A stretch of 13,525 bases of DNA from Pseudomonadota bacterium (lineage in GTDB: Bacteria > Myxococcota > Polyangia > Polyangiales > Polyangiaceae), in contig JAEZYO010000912.1 of the NCBI GenBank assembly GCA_023419055.1, positions 1 to 13,525 of the forward strand, in the 5' to 3' direction. A program made the position numbers and the translations under genes. Positions 1-5,285 of the stretch are shown here, one piece after another (position 1 is the stretch's first letter; the number at the start of each line of letters is the position of its first letter). The notes under the pieces were generated by a model. It was given only the letters and a program-made list of their open reading frames with translations, was not told where the DNA came from and did no database searches.

Positions 1-421
1 CGGAGCTGCGCTGCCAGAGCACGATGGCCTCTGCGTTCCCGCAGGCGCCGAGCCCCAGAACGACGTAGTCATCCTCGTCGGCGCTGACGCTCTCGGGGAG
101 CCACTCGCCGTCGAGCACGGGCTCCAAACCCGCGCTTCCCCCGCTTGCGCCTGCGGCTCCGGCTGTGCCTCCGGATCCGGGCCCACCCGCTGATCCATTG
201 CCGCCCGCGGACGAGCCGCCGGAAGCGGAGGCCGCTCCCGATCCGCCGCTACCCGAGCCGTTCGCTCCGCCAGTGTCGGTGTGGCTGGGCTTCGAATCGT
301 CGCTCCCGCAGGCCAAGACTCCGAGGCTGACCGCGATGGTGAGGGCGCAGGCGTGCGAGACTCGCGTCCCGCGCGGAAAAGCGAGATGAGTCCAGAGTTC
401 GGGCGAGGCTTGGGGGGGCAT
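1..421 (-). CDS. Secreted lipoprotein with Gly/Ser-rich linker, N-terminal part
   Basis: Reading the minus strand from the ATG at 421-419 gives 140 open codons that continue past the left edge. An in-frame TGA at 451-449 lies upstream, so 421 is the earliest ATG. Residues 1-37 form a signal peptide: arginines at 17 and 20, a hydrophobic stretch, then the lipobox VLAC with Cys38 as the expected lipidation site, followed by GSDDS. Residues about 51-98 are a low-complexity linker of Gly, Ser and Ala typical of surface lipoproteins in large-genome myxobacteria. The mature domain starts near residue 99 (LEPVLDGEWLPE) and contains another Cys at 127; I cannot assign it to a family. The protein is probably anchored in a membrane facing the periplasm or cell surface. 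Its ribosome-binding site is weak. Function unknown; the signal peptide and linker are clear. Confidence 0.8.
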   Translation of the reverse strand, partial: MPPQASPELWTHLAFPRGTRVSHACALTIAVSLGVLACGSDDSKPSHTDTGGANGSGSGGSGAASASGGSSAGGNGSAGGPGSGGTAGAAGASGGSAGLEPVLDGEWLPESVSADEDDYVVLGLGACGNAEAIVLWQRSS

Positions 422-556
422 GGCTGGGTGCTCGGTCGAGTGATACTTTCACGCTCCGCCCTCCCTCCGCATCGTTGATTTGAAGGATGTGTTCCCGACC
501 CGGCGCCCGGGCGCGCCAGGGGCACAGCCACCAGTCGAGAGCGTCCGAAGGTTGCG
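422..556. other. Divergent intergenic region
   Basis: This is the spacer between the minus-strand lipoprotein and the plus-strand small gene, so it should hold both promoters. The only structure I noted is a perfect 12-bp palindrome, GCGCCCGGGCGC, at 503-514, which is weak evidence at this GC content. No convincing sigma-70 or sigma-54 promoter was recognised. Confidence 0.3.
547..551 (+). promoter_or_regulatory. Ribosome-binding site choosing the GTG start at 557
   Basis: GAAGG lies five bases before the GTG at 557. This supports 557 as the start of the small hypothetical gene; the open frames that begin further upstream are in other frames and lack such a site. Confidence 0.45.
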
Positions 557-865
557 GTGCGCCTGCGCTGGCACCTGGACGCTACGAAGGATCCGACGTT
601 CGAGCGCTTCCACGGGGATGACGGCGCGCCGCTCGAGGGGACGCTCCCCCCAGGGTGGGAGCGGATCACCGTACAGATCAGCAGCGACGGAGGCCTCCGG
701 CTCTTCGAGCTCGAGCCCGCGGACGTCGACGCGGCGCTCGCTTTCTTTCGTTCGAACCCGACCTGCGTGACGCTGAACGTGCGAAACACGGAGTCAGGGC
801 TGCCCGCGCCCCACGTGGGAGAAGCGCATGCGGTGAGGGCCCCTGGTTGTATGTTCACCGGGTGA
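557..865 (+). CDS. Small hypothetical protein, frame probably broken near 825
   Basis: A GTG start with a GAAGG ribosome-binding site opens a 102-residue reading frame. Residues 1-83 look like a normal soluble domain with strong GC bias at third positions: MRLRWHLDATKD at the start, then WERITVQISSDGGLRLFEL and VTLNVRNTESG. From about residue 88 the composition degenerates and the frame stops at 863-865. In the -1 frame, a sequence that looks like its natural continuation (GEGPWLYVHRVNEKRAMAYL) runs to a stop at 931-933, ending in an acidic tail. The simplest reading is one gene of about 126 residues spanning 557-933 with one base missing between about 815 and 835, either a real mutation or a sequencing error. 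Family not recognised. It converges on the permease gene that ends at 945. Confidence 0.5.
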   Translation: MRLRWHLDATKDPTFERFHGDDGAPLEGTLPPGWERITVQISSDGGLRLFELEPADVDAALAFFRSNPTCVTLNVRNTESGLPAPHVGEAHAVRAPGCMFTG

Positions 866-933
866 ACGAGAAGCGAGCCATGGCCTATCTCCGCTCCCTT
901 CCCGTCGAGCATGACGAGGACGAGGACGACTGA
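826..933 (+). pseudogene. Out-of-frame C-terminal tail of the small hypothetical gene
   Basis: In the frame one base behind the 557 frame, codons from about 826 read ACGEGPWLYVHRVNEKRAMA and continue through YLRSLPVEHDEDEDD to a TGA at 931-933. The acidic Asp/Glu tail, placed 11 bases before the stop codon of the convergent transporter gene, looks like a genuine protein end. No good independent start with a ribosome-binding site was found for it, so I interpret it as the detached end of the upstream gene rather than a separate one. Confidence 0.4.
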
Positions 934-944
934 TGGGCGCGGCA

Positions 945-2519
945 TCAAGGTGAGCTCGGCTCGCGGTGCACGTTTTGGAGCAGCCAGCGCGCGGCTTCGT
1001 CCGGAGATTTCTTGTTCAAGTCTTGATCGACCAGCAGGTTCGCGCGCCGCATCAAGTTCACGTTCACCGAGTCGACGAGCGGCCGGAGCGCTCGTTCTAC
1101 GCGAGCGTCGCCGGCATAGATCGGGCTGACGAGGATGACGGCGTCGTACGGAGGCAGGGCGCGGCGAGGATCGTCGAGGACGACCAGGTCCAGCGCGGCG
1201 ATGCGAGCGTCGCTCGTGAAGGCGGTGATCACGTCGGCTTCGCCCTTGGCCACGGCGTCGTACATGAAGGTCGGGTCGAACGGGGTCGCGCGGCGAAACC
1301 GCAGGTCGTACGCGCTCTGAAGGGCGGTCCACTCGGGGCGATCGAGGAACTCGAGGTCGGTCCCGAGGGTCAACGCCGGCGCCTGGCGCGCCAGGTCGTC
1401 GAGGCTGCGGATTTCGAGCTGCTTGGCGCGGTCGGCTCGCATGGCGAGCGCGTACGCGTTCTCGAAGCCGAGCGGGCCGAGGCAACGCACGTGATAGCGC
1501 GCGGCGAGCTGTCCGCAGGTCTCGGCGAGCACGTGCCAGGAAGGCGCGGTGCCCTTCTTCGAAAGCACGTTGGACCAGAGCGTGCCGGAGTAGTCGACGT
1601 AGACGTCGATCTGGTTCGAGCGCAGGGCGTCGAACGCTACCGTGGAACCCAGGCTCTCGCGCCGGTCCACGCGCAACCCGGCGCCCTCGAGCAGGCGCGA
1701 CAGCGCCGCGGCGAGGACGTATTGCTCGGTGAAGGCTTTGGAGCCGACGCGGACGGTGTGGGTCTCTAGAGGACGCGGGGCGACCGATGCGGTCGCCGAA
1801 GGCGGCGGAGCGCTCCGAGCGCGTGACGGCCGGGCCGGCACGAGCGTGGCGCCCACGGACAGGACAGCGAGCGCCGCGATCGCGAGCGGCCACCATCGGA
1901 ATCGGCGCCTGCGGGAGAGGGCGCGCTCGACGAGGCCGAGGAGCGCGTCCAGCGTGACCGCGAGCAGCGCGGCGCTGGCCGAGCCGATGAGGACGGCGTC
2001 GAAATGGCGCGTCTGCAGGCCGCCGAAGATCAAGTTGCCCAGGCTCGATTGCCCGACCGGGGTCGACAGCGTCGCGGTTCCGACGATCCAGACCGTCGAG
2101 GTGCGGAGCCCTGCCACGATGAAGGGCGCCGCGAGCGGGAGCTCGACGCGGAAGAGGCGCTCGCGCGGGGTCATGCCGAGCGCGGTCGCGGACTCGATGA
2201 CGTCCCGGTCGAGGGACTGGAGCCCGGCGGCGGTGTTTCGCAGGATGGGGAGCGCGCTGTAGGCGACCAGCGCGAGGAGCGCGGGGTAGAAGCCGAAGCT
2301 GGCCGTCAGCGCGACCATCACCGCCAAGAGCGCCAGGCCCGGGATGGTCTGGACCACGCTCGCCACGGCAAGAATGGGCGCGCCGACGCGGGGAACCTTG
2401 GCGCAGAGCACGCCGAGCGGCAGGCTGATCGACGCGCCGATGCCGAGCGCGAGCAGCGTGAGCTTCACGTGCGCCGAGAGCAGCTCGGGGAGCTGGAGCA
2501 GCTGCTGGTCGAAGCTCAT
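945..2519 (-). CDS. Osmoprotectant ABC transporter, fused permease and substrate-binding protein
   Basis: 524 residues in two parts. Residues 1-205 are a binding-protein-dependent permease with several membrane spans and the cytoplasmic EAA loop at about 109-130 (ESATALGMTPRERLFRVELP). A further membrane segment at about 209-229 and a Pro/Ser/Ala linker tether residues 251-515, an OpuAC/ProX-type binding domain with landmarks SKAFTEQY, DVYVDYSGTLW and FENAYALAM. In this family aromatic residues at such positions form the cage for quaternary amines such as glycine betaine or choline; Tyr267, Tyr307, Tyr310 and Tyr356 are candidates. The fused arrangement is known from BusAB-like and ProWX-like proteins. 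The ATG overlaps the stop of the ATPase gene by four bases (ATGA, 2516-2519), so the two are translationally coupled. It probably imports a compatible solute across the inner membrane. Exact substrate is not determined. Confidence 0.92.
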   Translation of the reverse strand: MSFDQQLLQLPELLSAHVKLTLLALGIGASISLPLGVLCAKVPRVGAPILAVASVVQTIPGLALLAVMVALTASFGFYPALLALVAYSALPILRNTAAGLQSLDRDVIESATALGMTPRERLFRVELPLAAPFIVAGLRTSTVWIVGTATLSTPVGQSSLGNLIFGGLQTRHFDAVLIGSASAALLAVTLDALLGLVERALSRRRRFRWWPLAIAALAVLSVGATLVPARPSRARSAPPPSATASVAPRPLETHTVRVGSKAFTEQYVLAAALSRLLEGAGLRVDRRESLGSTVAFDALRSNQIDVYVDYSGTLWSNVLSKKGTAPSWHVLAETCGQLAARYHVRCLGPLGFENAYALAMRADRAKQLEIRSLDDLARQAPALTLGTDLEFLDRPEWTALQSAYDLRFRRATPFDPTFMYDAVAKGEADVITAFTSDARIAALDLVVLDDPRRALPPYDAVILVSPIYAGDARVERALRPLVDSVNVNLMRRANLLVDQDLNKKSPDEAARWLLQNVHREPSSP

Positions 2520-3283
2520 CGAGCACCGCCGAGCTCGGCGAAACGGTGGGCGTCTCGGCGGGGAGCCTCGACGAGCCGAGCGACGAAGTCGGTGGCGGGT
2601 TTCGACACGAGCTCACGCGGCGTGGCGCGCTGCACGATCTTGCCCCCGTCGAGCACCACGATCTCGTCGGCGACCTGGAGCGCCTCCATGACGTCGTGTG
2701 TGACGATGAGCGTGGTCGTGCCCGTCAGGCGCTGAAGAGCGCTGAGCTCGGAGCGCAGATCGGCTCGGGTTACCGGATCCAGCGCGCCGAAGGGTTCGTC
2801 CATCAGGAGCACGCGCGGATAAGCGGCGAGGGCTCGAGCGATGCCGACCCGTTGCAGCTGCCCTCCCGAGAGCTCGCTCGGATCGCGGTCTCGATATTGA
2901 TCCGGGGGGAGGTGGACGAGCGTGAGGAGCTCGTCGACCCGCTCGCGAATCCGAAGGTCCTTCCATCCCGAGAGCTTCGGGACGAGGCCCACGTTCTCGC
3001 TCACGGAGAGGTGCGGCAAGAGCCCCACTCGTTGCAAGACGTAGCCGATACTGCGGCGGAGCTCGAACACGTCGCGCGTCCTGACGTCGACCCCGGAGAG
3101 AAGGATCCGGCCCTCATCGGGCTCGAGCAAGCGATTGACGAGGCGGAGGGCGGTGCTCTTTCCGGCACCGGAGCGGCCGAGCAGCGCGCACACCGTTCCC
3201 TCGGCGACCTCCAGGCAAAAGTCGGAGAGGACCGCCTGCGGAGCGCCGCGGTAGCGCTTGTAGACCGCTTCGAAGCGGATCAC
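2516..3283 (-). CDS. Osmoprotectant ABC transporter ATP-binding protein (OpuBA/OpuCA/ProV-like)
   Basis: 255-residue ABC ATPase that would power the adjacent fused permease/binding protein. Visible motifs: Walker A GRSGAGKST at 36-44, Q-loop Gln84 in YVLQRVGLLPH, signature LSGGQLQRVG at 138-147, Walker B VLLMDEPFGALDP at 158-170 and the H-loop His196 in VTHD. The protein stops soon after the catalytic core, so it lacks the C-terminal CBS pair that many OpuCA/OpuAA/ProV ATPases use to sense ionic strength. The start is the GTG at 3283, preceded by GGGAGG at a six-base spacing and overlapping the MarC stop in a GTGA four-base overlap; it also overlaps the downstream permease gene by four bases. 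Family assignment is confident; quaternary-amine specificity rests on the partner gene. Confidence 0.92.
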   Translation of the reverse strand: MIRFEAVYKRYRGAPQAVLSDFCLEVAEGTVCALLGRSGAGKSTALRLVNRLLEPDEGRILLSGVDVRTRDVFELRRSIGYVLQRVGLLPHLSVSENVGLVPKLSGWKDLRIRERVDELLTLVHLPPDQYRDRDPSELSGGQLQRVGIARALAAYPRVLLMDEPFGALDPVTRADLRSELSALQRLTGTTTLIVTHDVMEALQVADEIVVLDGGKIVQRATPRELVSKPATDFVARLVEAPRRDAHRFAELGGAR

Positions 3284-3900
3284 GGGAGCCCTCCCACGCC
3301 TCGCCAGTCGGAGAGGCCGTCGAGCAGCATCTCGACCGCCAGGGTCCCGATCACTAGTGCCGTGACTCGTCCCACGATTTCGAGGTACCTCGACACGAGC
3401 TTCGAGTCACGCGAAAGCAAGTGATCGTGGAGGAGCTTCGCGATCAGGAGCCACCCCACCGTCAGGGCGAGCGCTCCGGCGATGCACAGCACGCCGAGCG
3501 CGCCGTGGCGGCTCCCCACGACCACGCTGCCGCCCACCGTGCCGGGGCCGATCATGAACGGCATCGCCACCGCGCCGGCAAGATGCTCCGGATTCACACC
3601 GCGCAGGCCCTCGAGCGCCTGGCCCCCGAGGACCACGAAGCGGACGGCGATGACGAGAAAGAGGATGCCGCCGAAGATCTGAAAAGCGGCGAACCTGACG
3701 TGCAAAATGGATTCGAAGAACGCGTTCCCGGAGAGGGCGAAGGCGCTGAAAATAGCCCCGCTGATGAGCGCGGCGCGAAACACGACACGGCGAAATGTGG
3801 CCGCATCGAGGGTTCTGATGAGCTCGATCAAGTAGGCGCCGAGCGCGAACGGATTGAGCAAGACGAGGAGCAGCGTGCCGGACTCGAGTAACCCGCGCAT
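3280..3900 (-). CDS. MarC family integral membrane protein
   Basis: 206 residues, almost wholly hydrophobic, with about six membrane segments. The family signature is visible in LLVLLNPFALGAYLIEL near the N-terminus, FQIFGGILFLVIAVRF in the middle, and the second-half loop AVAMPFMIGPGTVGG, where MarC proteins carry a conserved P-x-x-x-GPG pattern. MarC proteins were once linked to multiple antibiotic resistance, but their transport role is unsettled. I use the ATG at 3900; an open frame reaches 4023, but those 41 extra residues are polar, unlike the family, and cover the repeat-rich intergenic DNA. It is the first gene of a tightly coupled operon with the Opu-type transporter (GTGA overlap at 3280-3283), which suggests a linked role in solute or membrane stress. 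That link is inference from position. Confidence 0.85.
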   Translation of the reverse strand: MRGLLESGTLLLVLLNPFALGAYLIELIRTLDAATFRRVVFRAALISGAIFSAFALSGNAFFESILHVRFAAFQIFGGILFLVIAVRFVVLGGQALEGLRGVNPEHLAGAVAMPFMIGPGTVGGSVVVGSRHGALGVLCIAGALALTVGWLLIAKLLHDHLLSRDSKLVSRYLEIVGRVTALVIGTLAVEMLLDGLSDWRGVGGLP

Positions 3901-3950
3901 GATCGATCTCGCAGCCGAGGGCGTCTCTCGTGCCTCCGAATCACTGGCGC

Positions 3951-3977
3951 CCCAATCCCTCGAAAGGAGTAATTGGG
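3951..3977. promoter_or_regulatory. Interrupted palindrome, possible operator
   Basis: CCCAAT (3951-3956) and ATTGGG (3972-3977) are perfect inverted arms, and inside them CTC (3959-3961) pairs with GAG (3967-3969), all symmetric about position 3964. Its right half overlaps repeat element A. It lies 51-77 bp upstream of the MarC start, a sensible place for an operator of that operon. Chance occurrence cannot be excluded. Confidence 0.4.
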
Positions 3978-4054
3978 AGAGCGGGTGTGTCGAAGCGGCA
4001 CAGCGAGTGTCGAAGCGGCACACTCGTGCTCACTACCTCGAAGGGAGTAAATTG
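3959..4054 (+). repeat. Imperfect direct repeat pair A / A-prime
   Basis: CTCGAAAGGAGTAATTG at 3959-3975 recurs as CTCGAAGGGAGTAAATTG at 4037-4054, differing by one substitution and one inserted A, with starts 78 bp apart. The two copies bracket the two tandem B repeats. The sequence that follows each copy is also faintly similar (GCGGGTGTGTCGAAGC against GCGCGTACGAAAGC), so the whole block may be an old duplication. Confidence 0.6.
3987..4022 (+). repeat. Two exact tandem 16-bp repeats at 20-bp period (B elements)
   Basis: GTGTCGAAGCGGCACA occurs exactly at 3987-4002 and again at 4007-4022, separated by GCGA. Each copy is itself nearly palindromic (GTGTCG-AAG-CGGCAC, five of six pairs). A period of 20 bp places the copies about two helical turns apart on the same DNA face, as expected for cooperative binding by a dimeric regulator. 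A 16-base exact repeat is not expected by chance here. Confidence 0.65.
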
Positions 4055-4113
4055 CGTCCGCGCGTACGAAAGCCGCTCGTCTCGTCGGAGAGAAGATCTA
4101 CGCTAGGGAGCTC

Positions 4114-5271
4114 ATGCAGCGGCGCAGCCAGGTTCAACGGCTTCGCGCAAGGTCCGCTCCCCCGGGTCCTCGACGAAGCAAGAGCAGCCGAGAGAAGGCT
4201 CCGAGCCCTACCAGCAGCAGTGGTGCTCTGGTCGAGCTCCACGCTGCGCTCGACGCCGAGGGAGTCTATCGCGCTGCCCGCGTTTTGTTGCGGGAAGCGC
4301 TCGGGCCGTGCTCCGTCGTGCTCTCGCTGCGCTCCTTGCCCAGTGAGGAGGCCCAGATCTACGGCTCGGCCCAGCTCGACATCAAGCTCGAGGACTTCGG
4401 CGCCTGGCTCGCGCACGTGGACGACCTGCGTCGCCGTAGGAAAGTGAAGGTCCTGCGGCTCTCCGATCTCACGAACGTCGAGCACGCTCGTTCGGGAGAG
4501 CCTCGTTCTCGGACCCGACTTCGCCCGAGCGCTGCCTTGCTCGGCTTCGACGGCTGCGGCTACTCGCAAGCCTACCTGCTCGTCATGCGCTCGCGCGGTG
4601 TCGCCCTCCGGGAGAGTGACTTGCTCGAGCTGCGGCGCCAGCACGCCCATTTCGCCACCGCCCTGCGCAGCGTGCGAGCCCTTCAACGCGAGCACGTGAC
4701 GCGCCTCGCGCTGCAGAAGGTCCTCGGGCGCTTTCCGGTCGGCGTCCTCTTGCTCGATTGGGACGGCTCACTCCTTTACAAGAACTCCGCGGCGACCGAG
4801 GCCTGCGCGCGCTGGAACTTCGGGGACGACGCGCGGAGCCTCCACGCCGCGAGAGTCTTCCGGCTTCCGAAGGAGATCCAGAAGATCTGCCGCACCCTCG
4901 CGGTTCGCAGCGCCGACGAGTCGATCGAGCTCGAGAGCGCGAGCGTCAGCTCTTCCGTCTCGAAGGGGGCGCGCGCGGTGGTGCAGATCGTACGTTTCGA
5001 AACTCACCCGCTGAGCCGCCCGCGGTACTTCGTTCACTTCGAGTCGCCTCCGCTGGCCGCTCCGACGTCGGACCGCAAACTCAGCCTCTTGTTGAGGCTC
5101 ACGCCTCGAGAGCGTGAGATCGTCGAGCTCCTGGCGAAGGGGCACGGCAACGCCGAGATGGCGCAAAAGCTCGGCAAGAGCCTGCATACCGTCAAAAAGC
5201 AGCTCCAGGGTGTCTTTCGCAAATTGGCAGTTTCCAGTCGGGCGAAGCTCATCGCTTCGCTCGCGCGTTGA
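4114..5271 (+). CDS. LuxR-family transcriptional regulator with N-terminal sensory region
   Basis: 385 residues. The last 57 (329-385) are a LuxR/FixJ-type helix-turn-helix: LTPREREIVELLAKGHGNAE, then MAQKLGKSLHTVKKQLQGVF and RKLAVSSRAKL, matching the family's LTxRE opening, TVK recognition helix and KL.V.SR end. Residues about 35-195 could be a GAF-like domain. Residues about 201-310 (VLGRFPVGVLLLDWDGSLLY, KNSAATEA) resemble a PAS fold. No phosphoacceptor receiver domain is visible, so it may respond to a ligand or protein partner rather than a kinase. The first 35 residues are Arg/Ser/Pro-rich and may be disordered. The start is the ATG at 4114 after GGGAG (spacing three). It ends 14 bases before the AsnB-methyltransferase gene, so the two are probably co-transcribed; it may control that gene and the divergent transporter operon. 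Confidence 0.88.
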   Translation: MQRRSQVQRLRARSAPPGPRRSKSSREKAPSPTSSSGALVELHAALDAEGVYRAARVLLREALGPCSVVLSLRSLPSEEAQIYGSAQLDIKLEDFGAWLAHVDDLRRRRKVKVLRLSDLTNVEHARSGEPRSRTRLRPSAALLGFDGCGYSQAYLLVMRSRGVALRESDLLELRRQHAHFATALRSVRALQREHVTRLALQKVLGRFPVGVLLLDWDGSLLYKNSAATEACARWNFGDDARSLHAARVFRLPKEIQKICRTLAVRSADESIELESASVSSSVSKGARAVVQIVRFETHPLSRPRYFVHFESPPLAAPTSDRKLSLLLRLTPREREIVELLAKGHGNAEMAQKLGKSLHTVKKQLQGVFRKLAVSSRAKLIASLAR

Positions 5272-5273
5272 AA

Positions 5274-5278
5274 GGGAG
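5274..5278 (+). promoter_or_regulatory. Ribosome-binding site fixing the GTG start at 5286
   Basis: GGGAG lies seven bases before the GTG at 5286. The frame is open from a TTG at 5268, but only the 5286 start puts cysteine directly after the initiator Met, which N-terminal-nucleophile amidotransferases need. Sequence and enzyme chemistry agree on 5286. Confidence 0.7.
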
Positions 5279-5285
5279 AACGAAC

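Larger units (their letters stand above)
3901..4113. promoter_or_regulatory. Divergent promoter region between the transporter operon and the LuxR/AsnB operon
   Basis: These 213 bp separate the minus-strand MarC-ABC operon from the plus-strand LuxR gene and must contain both promoters. The region is less GC-rich than its flanks and carries repeated blocks in the order A (3959-3975), B (3987-4002), B (4007-4022), A-prime (4037-4054), plus an interrupted palindrome at 3951-3977. I did not recognise a confident -35/-10 or -24/-12 pair. The repeats look like binding sites for a regulator, possibly the adjacent LuxR-type protein, but this is inference. Confidence 0.6.

Noticed and set aside
966..1769. 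Plus-strand open frame of 267 codons
   Set aside because: It is antisense to the binding-protein half of the transporter and shows no recognisable motifs.
3901..4023. N-terminal extension of the MarC protein to position 4023
   Set aside because: The 41 extra residues are polar, unlike the family's N-terminus, and run through the repeat elements; the ATG at 3900 fits the first membrane segment.
5268..5285. TTG start for the AsnB fusion, overlapping the LuxR stop
   Set aside because: It would place six residues before the catalytic cysteine, which must be exposed right after Met removal.
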